DNA from: Narthecium ossifragum
Lineage: Eukaryota > Streptophyta > Magnoliopsida > Dioscoreales > Nartheciaceae
NCBI GenBank assembly: GCA_963920575.1
Contig: OY986972.1
Span: 12,164,010 to 12,228,009 of the forward strand
DNA: 64,000 nt
Reading direction: 5' to 3'
Within the stretch, counting starts at the first letter, position 1; every line of letters begins with the position of its first letter. Below the pieces are notes generated by a model. That model was given only the letters and a program-made list of their open reading frames with translations. It ran no database searches and was not told the origin of the DNA. The translations under genes were made by a program, and so were the position numbers. This document shows, piece after piece, positions 1 to 10,732 of the stretch.

Positions 1-785
1 CAAATCTATGGCTAGGTCGAGAGATACCTTTAGGGTTTTAGGAGAATGACCCTAGGTATTCGACGAGGAAGGCGAAGACTAGAGGAGGAGACGGATGAGA
101 AGAGGGATACCTTGCAGCTCCTCTAGGGTTGGCTGGCTTCTCTTGGAGATCCAAGCCTTGGAGAACGTGGTGGAGGGAAGCACGGCAGCCAAGGGGACGC
201 CGGTGGTGGGGACGTGCACTGTAGATGGCAGCGGTGGACGGCAATGGATGGTGGCCGGCTGGTGGAGAAAGAATCCGGCAGGAGAGAGATGAAGGTGGCT
301 GGTGGATTTCTGTCGAAACTAGGGTTACAGCTACTCCTATATTACTTCTACTCCTAAGAGTTATCTCTACTAAATAATTACTCTCATAAATTCGTCCATG
401 CATAATTACAAGCTATGGAGGTCCTTTTATAGAGGCCTCAAGAGAGTTCTACTACAACCTGAATACTACCTTGCTTTAATCAGCAAGTAACCAGACTTTC
501 CTAATAAGACTCAATCTTATCTCAACTTCCTAATAACAAGGACTCATAATAGGAACTGATTTAAGCAAATCATAAACTGAACTCAATTTAGGAAACTGAC
601 TCAATCAAGATAATTACTAACTAGGAAATCAACTAAGTAAGCAAACCAGCTAGAAATAGGATTCCTTTGGCCGGCTGAGCTTAGAACGCCCAAAGGGACT
701 TGGGTGCAGCCAACTCCTTGGCGTGGGCCCATCCAAGCAAGGACGTGGGTCCCTTCTTGGAATGGCTCGGTTCGACCTCGTATCA
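1..785 (-). mobile_element. Family A LTR, cut by window start
   Basis: This is a minus-strand LTR of the family A described at 31867-36041 and 42055-46066. Aligned by eye with the LTR at 31867, the window begins about 67 bp into it. The outer end is the canonical ..CGTATCA at 785, which on the minus strand is the LTR start TGATACGAGG. The minus-strand TATA box (reverse complement of TATAAAAGG) lies near 425-433. The flanking pentamer at 786-790 is CAATT. Whether this is a solo LTR or one end of a full element cannot be seen because the other side is outside the window. Confidence 0.85.
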
Positions 786-1131
786 CAATTAAATGGGTAA
801 TAAATATTAACTATATATTTTATCATTTAATGTATATTGGCATCATCGAAACAAGGTTATGATCAACAGTTTTGACTTGATAAGCCATGAGAAGACATGC
901 CAATCCACTTTCTCTTAGAACAGACTAAATGAAGCAGGCATGTGCAAAAACTGTGCAGATCAACTTGCTTCATCTAAAAACAAAGGATTCATATATGTTA
1001 TGGCTCAATTAAAGGTATGGAATTGATGTGCCTCTTCATCCTCAATTCTCATTACCAATCATTTAATGACTACAAAAGTAGCATAGAGAGAAAAGCCAAT
1101 ATAGAAAAAGTTCCATCAGTTGGTGCTTAAT
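786..1131. other. AT-rich intergenic, nothing recognised
   Basis: This is an AT-rich stretch between the A LTR and the copia-derived element. No open frame with family resemblance, no repeat and no RNA gene was seen. Confidence 0.5.
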
Positions 1132-1136
1132 CATAT

Positions 1137-1711
1137 TGTTGGTGTAGATCTCCTCGTAGAAGAATGAACCCGGCAAAAGAACTCGAGCGTCGATGTCGAT
1201 GGAAAGAAGATGCTTCAAGGCGTGTTACGTCGTCGCTTTCCTTAAGACGATATTTGCCCCCACCACTAAGAATCTAGTGATGTGCACCAGGGTTGTAGCA
1301 AATTCGCCTCCAGGATACAATGAAGCTCGATTTTAGATCGATGTTTGACAAGATTATGCACTAATAAAGTCAAACCCGAACTTCCTTAATTGAGATTTCT
1401 ATTCCAGCAACTTAGAGACTTGAAAACCTTCAAATAGAAGATGAGAAGAAAATATACTGAATTTTTGGTGAATGCATTTTCGGATTTGACATGAAGGCTA
1501 TTTATAGAGTGAGGTAGTTATCACATGAGGAGGTGCCTTTGAAAAGGCACTTCTTCATGTTGTTTATATGCATGAACACTAATGAAAACATGCCTTTTCA
1601 TGTTTAAACATGAAGAGATGCTTGTGAATAGGTGTATATTCATGAATGGATGCTTCATGAAAAGGTGTCTATTCACAAAAAACCAAAACCATATTTTGAA
1701 AAACTTCAACA
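1137..1711 (-). repeat. Copia LTR (3' LTR of the deleted element)
   Basis: On the minus strand it starts TGTTGAAGTTTTTC and ends CTACACCAACA, giving the TG..CA ends of a retroviral-type LTR about 575 bp long. A TATA-like CTATAAATAG lies on the minus strand near 1499-1508, in the expected promoter position. It joins directly to the truncated gag without a clear polypurine tract. Confidence 0.65.
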
Positions 1712-2179
1712 ATTTTCATCCATTTTCATATCATGTTGATTGAATTGGTCTAGGATGTGCAGAATTTCATTGAATTGATCTATGACAGGCCTAGAATCAA
1801 CTATCTTGTAATTCATAAATTTAGATGCAAGAAACCTCTTATTCGTTGCGTCCTCCAAAAGGTACTTAGATTCAAGAGCATCCCATACATCTTTGGCCGT
1901 TGGTTTGCTTTGATAGATATCGAAGAGAGAGTCCACCATAGCATTGCAAATATGCCCTTTACAAATGTAGTCATCTTGCTCCCATTTCATTCTATCACGG
2001 TTTTTAGCGACGGTTTCATGTTCATCCTCCATAGGTTTTGGAGTTGCAAGCACGTAAGCGACCTTTAGTCCAGCGAGAAGGAAGTGCATCTTCTTTTGCC
2101 ATCTTCTAAAACTTGTTCCCTTAAATCTTTCAAGCTTAGAAAAATCTGCAGCAAGTTCCTTCAATGATTGAGGTGCCAT
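1706..2179 (-). pseudogene. Truncated Ty1/copia gag
   Basis: A 157-residue reading frame on the minus strand resembles the N-terminal half of plant copia Gag (UBN2 / retrotran_gag type). Visible marks are an early LERFKGTSFRRWQKKM segment, a central DVWDALESKY block and a FMNYKIVDSRPV block followed by the beginning of the I..QF..I helix region. It stops at MKMDENC, where the frame runs into the LTR start, so the C-terminal part of Gag and its zinc knuckle are absent. Protease, integrase and RT are also absent. The product would be non-functional for transposition. The family call rests on motif recognition by eye. Confidence 0.75.
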
Positions 2180-2307
2180 TGATGATATATCGTCTTAAGA
2201 TTGCGACGACGTAACGCGCCTTGAAGCATCTTCTTTCCATCGACATCGATGCTCGAGTTCTTTTGCCGGGTTCATTCTTCTACGAGGAGATCTACACCAA
2301 CACATAT

Positions 2308-3181
2308 GTCATTTCCTTTCTCCTTCAAAGAGAAACATCAATATTAGCTAGAAAGAGAAAACCAAATCTTAATCATACATTCTCACAGCAGGATGTGCAA
2401 TCCAATAACAACAGAACAGTCTGTAAATTTAAATACCAGCACTTTATGATGAGCAGAGAAAAAAAACAAGAAAATGCAAAACAATGCAAAGAAAATATTC
2501 ATTCTCAATGTGTATCAAAGGAGTTCCTCCAAAGATCAAACCATCTCAATAGGAAAACAACAACACTTTCATCAGCTGAAACATGCAGGTCCACGTGTGG
2601 TGGTTTTCTCCACAAAAAAAAAAAAAGCAGGAAATGCTGTACAGGTTTCACAATGTCAGCAGCTCCAAAAACAAAATGCAGAACAGGGTCTGCTAAAACA
2701 TTTCCCAGAATTTCTATGGCTTGAGTGCTTCTAAGAAAGTAAGTTTGTCCTCACCAACTAAAGATTTTCAAAATAGGGAAAAGACCCGAACAACAAACAA
2801 CAGACCCAAAACTGTAATTTACTCACAATTCAAAATAGGAAAAAGACAACTACATATTCCCTCATGTATCGATATCCAAGTTTAGATATGAGAAATCTAA
2901 TTCAAAAAAAAGAAGTTTAGATATGAGAAGTTATAATCCTCACGTCCGTAAATAATTTTTACTGTCCGCGGTTACAAGTCTAATAAGCTATTCCGAAGAA
3001 CCAAAAACATAATAAGAAAAATTTAGAGGGAAAAATATCTAAATATGAATATTTAGCATAAATGTGTAATATTGCACTTTCGCAGGGAAAAACTGTAAAA
3101 TGCCATTCGCTTACAAAAGAGGCATTTATTAGGATAGCAATCAGATCCGGCGGAACATATGAAACGACGCCCCCATTTTCC
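2308..3181. other. Intergenic, upstream of the DUF538 gene
   Basis: An AT-rich region with A-runs between the copia unit and the gene promoter. The open frames here are short and unrelated to any family I recognise. No repeats with TSD were found. Confidence 0.45.
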
Positions 3182-3258
3182 CACAATAAAAATACTCCCC
3201 TCTCTTCCCTCTTCTTTTCGCCTCTCTCTAATAATAACCCTCCCCAATCTCCAATTCC
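3182..3258 (+). promoter_or_regulatory. Putative core promoter and 5' UTR of the DUF538 gene
   Basis: A TATA-like ACAATAAAAATA lies at about 3182-3193. A CT-rich stretch follows (about 3196-3258), like the pyrimidine patch typical of plant core promoters and 5' UTRs. The start codon sits in a good plant context (CCATGGC). The transcription start is not determined by sequence alone. Confidence 0.3.
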
Positions 3259-3813
3259 ATGGCTCCCCTCTCCTCTCTCTCCAATCCTTATCTCAATGTC
3301 CTATTCGTCCTCTCCGCCGCCGCCTCCTCCGCCTGCTCTGCGGAGCCGTTGGCGGCGGCGGCGGAGGCGGCGCCGTCGAACGGGACGACGGTGTACGACC
3401 TCCTCCCCAAGTACGGCCTACCCCCGGGCCTGCTCCCCGACACTGTGGTATCCTTCTCTCTGGCCGAGAACGGCAGCTTCGAGGTGGAGCTGGAGGGCCC
3501 CTGCTACGTGGACTTCGAGTACCTTGTCTACTACGACAGGAGGATCACCGGTACCATCCGCTACGGCGGCATCGAGGACCTCAAGGGCATCCAGGTCAGG
3601 AGGTTCTTTATCTGGCTCGATGTGGATGCCATCATGGTCGACCTCCCCCCCGCCGACTATATATATTTCCAGGTTGGGTTTGTCACCAAGAAGCTTCTTG
3701 TCGGGCAGTTCGAGGCTATCCACACATGCCGCGACAACGGGATTCGGTTCTTGGATGCTACGAAGAGGATCTTCCAGGTGAAAGAAAAGACCCACCTCTT
3801 TCCTGATTATTGA
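3259..3813 (+). CDS. DUF538 family secreted protein, exon 1
   Basis: An open frame of 184 codons, of which 173 (to 3777) are probably coding. Residues 1-28 look like a signal peptide (hydrophobic NVLFVLSAAASSA, then small residues before EPL), so the product should enter the secretory path. Residues about 44-155 match plant DUF538: VYDLLPKYGLPPGLLP, an ENGSFEVEL strand, PCYVDFE with the conserved Cys, ITGTIRYGGIEDLKGIQVR, FFIWLDV, and a late IHTCRDNG. NGT and NGS are possible N-glycosylation sites. The biochemical role of DUF538 is not established; related Arabidopsis proteins such as SVB affect trichome growth. At 3777/3778 the frame reads CAG|GTGAAA, a good splice donor. The last 11 codons (VKEKTHLFPDY) are therefore likely intron read-through. 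The GC-rich third positions fit a commelinid monocot. Confidence 0.85.
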   Translation: MAPLSSLSNPYLNVLFVLSAAASSACSAEPLAAAAEAAPSNGTTVYDLLPKYGLPPGLLPDTVVSFSLAENGSFEVELEGPCYVDFEYLVYYDRRITGTIRYGGIEDLKGIQVRRFFIWLDVDAIMVDLPPADYIYFQVGFVTKKLLVGQFEAIHTCRDNGIRFLDATKRIFQVKEKTHLFPDY

Positions 3814-6810
3814 TGGTTTGGATTGATTCCAACGCTTGCTTGGGTTGTTGCTTAATAAATTTTGTTGTCTTGATGTGATTCCGTGATTTTGGAGGATGAC
3901 TTCTTAAATTTTAAGTTGGACCTTGCGCGTCTTAAGTGAGTTATAGCGTGGGATGTGGTAGCTTGAGTAGGGTATGAATGGTTGGAAGCGATCATGATTA
4001 CATGAGGTTGTCAGGTGACTGAATAAGATTTTAGGTGATGTGGGTTTGCCGATTTCCATTTCTTTCCCTCAGAATTAGTGACTTGTAACATGACAAAGGT
4101 AAAAAGTATAAGATAAAACGCAAGACTGATCATATATTGAACAAAATGGTTCTCTTGGCTCGTTAAGTGGACCATGGAGCTTCTGTAATCCATAGTTACG
4201 ACTGATGGATGACAACGTTTCCAGGACAATGCCGTTATTACGAGACTAATGCATTTAATTTATTGAAGTGACCCAAGAAGTATTTTATTGATCCAGTGTA
4301 GGGGGGACTATTTTTGCTTTCACTATGATGCTGTTCAGCAATGTTCTTGAAGTAGTGGGAAACAATTGTATTGCACTTCATGTGAGCATAGAGAGCAAAC
4401 GAAAAGGCTCACATGTTCAACATTGGAACATATGTCTACCAGCTACTATGTTGTAGCCATTTAAATGCAAACATTGAAGCAATTAAGAAGATAAATTGAG
4501 TAATAAGCCAGGAAATTCTTTCAGTCTCCGTCTCTAAGTGATCACAGGTTCATTTGATATTATTTACTTGCTGAACTTTAGATATTAGAGCGGAACGACT
4601 GAGGTCGTGATATAAGTTAGACAACTATCTTAGCGAATAAGAAAATGCGTAAGCTGAGGCAACTCAAATATCTCAATGTCTCGTCAACAAGTTTTATTTA
4701 CATAGCAAGAGATCAAAATCTTGACTACTTTGGTTGTGATGTGCAGTGCGCAGGTAGTAAGTTTTTCACGTGCATAGTATCTACAAAATCAGAATGAAAC
4801 ACTTAAGTTAGGAAGTGAGAATCATGAAATGTAGAACTAGGAAAGTAATTGTGTGAGTTGTTCCCGATGCACTAGATGGATATTAGTTTCTCCAGCAGTT
4901 TTCTGGAAAGTGATAAATCTATCACAATATCCAAGCACTAGATCAAATAGCATCAGACTTTATTTTATTTATTACTGCCCTGTGATATCAGGTATACATG
5001 GTACATGACTCTTATCCGTGACAGTGTCAATGCCTAGGTGTTCCGGCCAAAAGCTTGGTGTGTGCAAAACTCCTGGTTGGGTAACTTTCCTGAGCACTTC
5101 GCATAGCTCAAATTACCACTTTTTGTTTGTTGTGTATATGGTGCCTTGAATTGTGTTGCCGGCTCGACCATATCGCAGTACGCAGAGCCCTAATGGGGAT
5201 CGACCTGGTTTTCTGTTGAACCCAATCTGAATTAGGTTTTTTATGATGGGGTATAAATACCCTTTGTAAACTAGACCAAGTAAAATCCGTGTCTCTTGTT
5301 TCTCTTATTTTCTCCTTTCTGCGCGTTCATCGTTATTGCACATGGTGATTTGCTAACATTATTCACATGAACTTCTGTGATTTGTAATGTAAATGCACTG
5401 CATCCAGTCAATTGAAAATACGAGGTATCAACTTTTTTTTTTTAAGTGCTTGTATAATGGATGGTGCTATCGTGAATGTGTCTTTTATCTAACTTGGATA
5501 TTGTAAACTCGCCTAAAAAAATAAACAATATTTCACAGGTAGTTGCAATGATTTTCAGTTGTCAATAGGAATTTTGTGCATGTACTTAAAGATGCCTATA
5601 TATTTTTGTGTCTGAGTTAGAGAGGGGTGAAAGGCCTCTGATTTTATGTTGGTAAAATCTTACTTGCGATTTGACTTTCATAGGTGGAACCTGATCCAAT
5701 AAGTTGGCAGTATTATTATAGAATTTCTTTCTTGTATCAGCTTTTCTCACTACATGCAACCTTATATGATATTTCTTTTTAAGTCCCTCATGAGTCCATA
5801 ACTTGAATCTTGGGCTTGAGGGATAAAATGGTACAAATGGAGAAAGCTTGCATCTAAATTATAAGCCCGGCATTATGTTTCTTAACATTATTTTGAATAT
5901 GTTGGACAGAACTCATTTTATGGATCCTTGAGTTTCATATTCTATTGCAAGAATTTGTTGGGCTTTTGGTGGACTAGTGAGTTTTGAGGAAATATTATCT
6001 AAGAATTGTTCTTCTTAAGAGCAAATTTTGAAAAAGCAGTGTTCCTAAGTGTTTTGATGCTGTTCTTATTTCGTTAAATTAAGTACAATGACTTATCTTA
6101 AGTTAACGTATTGCTTAATTTGCCAACCATAGGAAACCTATGATTTGTGAGACCTTCTATGATCTGTTTGATTGGGCACCTCTATGATTGATGACACTAT
6201 TGGGATTTTGGCAGTATTCTATTGTTGATTAGTGTGTCTTTTTCTAATCATATAGCATAATCGTAGAGTTGGACATGATGGTTGTCCATAGGTTCATGGT
6301 TAATATTGACAGTTTGACACAATTCTGTTAAGTGGATAATTACACACTGATCGTCCCATGAATGTGTGCTTTAGGCTTTGAATGTATGGTTATTGTCTTT
6401 GATAATTTCCCATTCTTGTTCTTTGAATGATCTTAAAAAAGTTGGGAACTTGTTCTCCTTTTTAAGTTGATTCCGTATGCTCTATTGGTTGCTAGTGTTC
6501 TTTTTACATTGTGATGCGTAACATTTACCTGGCCTATGCTACTCTATGCAAAATAAAAGAATTGTGTTCTTCTTACTGCTATACTTTCAGTTTACATTAT
6601 TTTGGGAAAGGGAGTCTTTTCAAGCTCTTATTTTTTTACGTGTTCATCTCTGATTTGTGTGATGACCTGGAGACGTGGACGTCTTTTGCTATGCTGCAAT
6701 TTTTTGTGATAACTTCTATTGCATCCTTATGCTATCGCCTATCAATTCCACAACTTTGTATGTTTGTGTTAGTCCATGATGTTTTTGTTATTGCATGTAA
6801 GGGTGGTTAG

Positions 6811-8114
6811 TGTCACCGGGTTACGCAGCGGATAATTTTTCACAAGTTTAGAGTTACCTGATGCCGGTGCCAAGAACCCTCCGCTCCTTGCTCCACGCGT
6901 TGGGCACTCCTTGCCCACTTCAAGACCCACGTTTTGAAGATGCTTGGTGCAACAAGGTCCGTCATTGACCAGCCTTCTCCGCGTCTTCTTCTCCTTCTTG
7001 CACAATAGCACACCAAGGATGAAGAACCTACGATTTATGACAAGGGATGGCCCTTTTTCTTTATTGATCCAACAATTTTTACAAGAGAATCCCTCACAAC
7101 TCTCTCTCCCTCCCAAGGTACAAAGTTCTCTCAATAAGGAGCCTTCCAAACCCTAGCCAAAGTCTAGATGCTCCAACACCTTGGCCGGCTTACTCCTTAT
7201 ATAGAGGAATAGTCCTTGGCTTGCTCCAACAAGCCACACCTAAGAAGTCATACTCAAAGTCCTGACTTACATCTTTATCTAGGCTAAGGATAAGCCTAAC
7301 ACTACGTTTCCAAACATAGCTGGACTCTATCTTGAGTTTGCCTTGCTTAGGATAACCATGACCACAACTTGATTCAAAATAGGACTCCTTCCTATTCGTC
7401 CGCGCCAACAACTTTTCCTGTGCCAAATTTCGTATTTCCCGTGTCATCACCTATTCCAAGTCGAATGCACGCGAGATATTTGAATTTGCTCGGCTGGATC
7501 GTCCTCCAAGGCCTATCCGCTCCGCCTGGCGCGCCGCACCCTAGTCCGACTCGGAGTCGCGTGTCATCTTCAAATTCTTCCGTGCCAAAACCGTTTTTGA
7601 CCGCGTCATCCGTCTTGGAGCTTCCATCCCAAGTGGAATTAGGTGATTAGCCCGCGTGGGTTGCTCTCTAGCACTTATCGCATCAGCCTAGGCAAGCCAA
7701 GTCCTAGTCCGACTAGGATTGGGCATCCTGAGCGCGTCGCGCACGCGCTACGCGTGCTCTCTCGCGGGCTGCACGCGTGCTCGACCCGCGCGCCCATCTT
7801 GGCCGCCTTGGTGCGCGCCCCGCTCGTTTGACTTGCTCCCGTGCGCGTCTTGCTCTGCTGGGCTCGCACCGCACCGCGTCCTGGCGCGCTGTCTTCCTCC
7901 TTGGCCCGATCCACCGCGCCATGCTTGGAATCCATCGTGCTATCTTTGGGGAAATGTCGTCTAGCCTCCATCAGGGACTTTTGCTCGTGCGATCATGGTG
8001 TTTCCATGCTGCCCATGACTTAGTGTGCCGCACCGCGCCATGGCCAAGGTCATGGCCCGTGTCAACTCCGGCTGACGCGCGCCATGGCTCGTGTCAGGAC
8101 TCAAGGCCCTGACA
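6811..8114 (-). mobile_element. Solo LTR inside the DUF538 intron
   Basis: The segment begins TGTCACCGGGTTACG and ends CAAGGCCCTGACA, so it has TG..CA ends. The flanks are GTTAG (6806-6810) and GTTGG (8115-8119), a TSD with one change. On the minus strand CTATATAAGG (about 7194-7203) is a plausible TATA box, so I place the LTR on the minus strand. No internal region is attached. The GC-rich 7640-8110 part gives several open frames that are shadows. The superfamily is not determined. Confidence 0.65.
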
Positions 8115-9401
8115 GTTGGCACCTCTCTGGGTAAAGAACCTCCTATGAGAGTTCTTGAGTCGAATCCTCGAATACTTTGTGGTCTTAAGGGCATTTGCCC
8201 ACTCTAAGTCAGGTTCAAATGCTCAATTTGTTTATTATAAAAGAAAAATCTGTCGTCCATCATATATTGAAGTGCATATGAGATTGTTTCTACTGCTTAT
8301 CGAGCTTGGACCATTAAAATCCAAGGAAAATATGATTTCGATGCTGGACGCAAGATTTCGGATGTGTTACTTCTTGTTTGTTTACAAAAGTGGACACCGC
8401 TAATGCCTTGCCTGAGCCTAACAGACCTTAACCCCCCATCTCCAGCTTTAGAGGAGAGAGGCCCCTGATAAGAACAAACAGTGGTGACCATGCCTTTTGC
8501 ATAAGTGTGGCTACTAGCATATGCTACAGTTAGATTCTTCTGATGCGTATCTTGTCCTGTCTTAAGATTTTAAATCTGCTACGCTCAATTGGAACTTCTT
8601 GGGAGCCACATTTAACCCCTTTAGAGTTGCTGTTCAAATACTTCATATCAGAAGTCTTTCTGAATTCAGCTTGTAGATGCTGTATGATAACAGACAATGA
8701 TAATCTTTCTTTCAAAGGCAAATTAGTCAAGTCAACTACATTATGTCTTGTTGTAATCCCACCCTTACATTACAAGACAGTAGACTATAGTCATTCTATT
8801 TTCAGGTACCTAATATATGAAGTACGGCCTCAATTTCCACTATCCTAAAATTTATCTCGGTATCCACATTAACTTTATTGATGTAGATCTGGTATTGACC
8901 AAAATGTCTATTGAAGATTAGGTGTTAACTAAATGTATTGGTTGGTACTTATGTAAGTACTGACACAAGGGACTGCTATGGCCCTGATTGGGGTTTATTA
9001 GGTGGTTGAACTCAATTCTTTCAATTGTTTGCTCACTGTTCTTTTTGCTTCTATAAGTGTGGGGTAAAAGAACCTCGATGGCCTTATAGGCTTTATATGT
9101 TCATGGATAGTGCGATTTTGAGGCAAAAGCTGGTCTTTAGCAGTGTTCTAAAAAACGGTCTAGGCGGCCGCCTAGGCGATGGTCGCTTCCTGGCCGCTCC
9201 GATTAAGGCCTAGTCGATTGAGCTAGGCGTTCGGCTGAAAATCGGCCGCCTAGGCGGGCTGGGCTGCTAGGCGGCCTGGGCGGCTAGGCGGCCTGGGCGG
9301 TTTGCTCTCTAGTTACTCACTTATCCCTTATCCACTTAACCCAGTCTTTTGCTCTCTAAACTCCACCGACCGTCAACCGCCAAGCCCCTCACCCCTGCAC
9401 G

Positions 9402-10732
9402 TAGGGGTGGCAATTCGGGTTCGCGGGTCGGGTTCGGGTCGCGTCGTGTACTGACCCGTTTAATAAAAGCCAAACCCGAACCCGACCCGTTTATTAAACG
9501 GGTCAGGTTTCTCAACCCGAACCCGACCCGTTTATAAACGGGTCAACCCGACCCGACCCGCCTAACCCGTTTATTAAACGGGTCGGGTCGGGTTTGGGTC
9601 CGGGTCCGTCACTATCTCTATCTCCTATTCTCCCACTCTCGGCTCCCCCCACTCTTCTCATCTCCATCGTCCTCATCTCATCCTCCACCTTCAGGCGTCC
9701 TCCTCTCTCTAAACCCGACGACCACCACTCCGGCGAAGCCCCAGCTCCGACGGACCTCCTCACGTGAGGCCTACCACCGCAGTCTCCTCGCGCCGACTGC
9801 TCTCCTCGTTGGAAACTCGCCCGAGCTCCTTCTCTTTCTCGGATCCGACGCCATCACCACTCAACACCGCCACCTCCGACCTCCCGGGCCCCATCTGACT
9901 CCAGATCCGGGTACCCGAGCTTCTTCCAGCCTATTCCCGACCACTTCCCGGCAAGATTCGCAGTCGCAAACGTCGTCCCCCTTGTTGGCGACCGTCGTCC
10001 CCCTTGTTGGCGATCGTCATCCCCGAGGAGGCGCTGGAGGCAAGAGACGTGGGAGGAGGAGGAGGAGAGAGGGGCGGCTGGCGAGAGGGTTGAGAGAGGA
10101 GAACGGAGGAGGAGGCGAGAGGGGCGGTCTGAGGGCGGAGGACTCCGAGGGAGATGCATGGAGCTCGGGTGTGCGCCGAGCTCTGTGTGGCGGTCGACGA
10201 TGATCGGAAGTGGACGGTGCTCGGCTTGGCTCCCGACGTGGACGGAGGCCGGGGAGGTTGAGCGGCGTCGAGGAAGAGGGGGCGGCGGGGTGCTGGATCC
10301 GAGGAGAGGAAGACGGGGGCGGCCGGTGTGGACGGAGGCTGGGGAGGTTGAGCGGCGTCGAGGAAGATGGGGCGGCGGGGTGCTGGATCCGAGGAGAGGA
10401 AGACGGGGCCGGCCGGCGAGAGGGTTGGGAGTCTTGGGACATGGGAGACGAGAACAGAGGAGAAGGAGAGGAGAGAGGAACAGGGGGTGAGTGGGAGTGG
10501 GTGACCGGGTGGTTGATTATAGGGGTTTTTTTTTTGTTTTTTTTTATTATTAAACGGGTAAACGGGTTGACCCGCCTAACCCGCGGGTCAACCCGACCCG
10601 ACCCGTTTATAAACGGGTCATAAACGGGTCGACCCGTTTATGACCCGAACCCGTTTATACCAAACCCAAACCCGTTTATCTCGGGTCGGGTCGGGTCGGG
10701 TTCACGGGTCATGACCCGGATTGCCACCCCTA
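9402..10732. mobile_element. Non-autonomous hAT element (nested)
   Basis: It has a perfect 8-bp TSD CCTGCACG at 9394-9401 and 10733-10740. The perfect 13-bp terminal inverted repeats are TAGGGGTGGCAAT / ATTGCCACCCCTA. Subterminal arrays of ACCCGTTTA and AAACGGGTC repeats occupy about 9410-9600 and 10545-10720, a typical binding-site layout for hAT transposases. The core is GC-rich filler with no transposase. It inserted into the outer hAT element, so it is the younger of the two. Confidence 0.9.
10238..10417. repeat. Two tandem ~90-bp copies in the nested hAT core
   Basis: The two copies begin GTGGACGGAGGC (10238 and 10328) and continue nearly identically through GGTGCTGGATCCGAGGAG. The open frames across this part are by-products of the GC-rich repeat. 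Confidence 0.8.

Larger units (their letters stand above)
1137..2302 (-). mobile_element. Deleted copia element with inverted U5 ends
   Basis: The unit is bounded by a perfect 5-bp TSD CATAT (1132-1136 and 2303-2307). It starts TGTTGGTGTAGATC and ends with the exact inverse, GATCTACACCAACA. On the minus strand it holds, in order: an inverted copy of the LTR 3' end (about 130 bp, 2172-2302), a short leader, a truncated gag, and a complete-looking LTR (1137-1711). The terminal inverted repeat extends about 113 bp with few mismatches and further with gaps. A normal copia element has direct LTRs, so one LTR has been replaced by an inverted U5 piece. The TSD suggests the rearranged molecule integrated as such. 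Confidence 0.75.

Noticed and set aside
3418..3795. 125-codon minus-strand frame opposite the DUF538 exon
   Set aside because: Mirror frame of a GC-rich coding exon.
5147..5360. LTR-like fragment with TATAAATA and a pyrimidine-rich R region
   Set aside because: Clear ends and a TSD could not be found, so it is mentioned only within the intron entry.
6511..6810. 99-codon frame MMRNIYLAYATLCKIKELCS..
   Set aside because: T-rich intron sequence giving hydrophobic residues by composition; no family resemblance and no splice context.
7640..8112. Cluster of open frames on both strands
   Set aside because: GC-rich part of a solo LTR with TG..CA ends and a near-TSD; frames overlap on both strands and resemble no protein.
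10017..10623. Proline/serine or glycine/arginine-rich open frames
   Set aside because: They follow the 90-bp tandem repeat and the ACCCGTTTA arrays of a hAT element.
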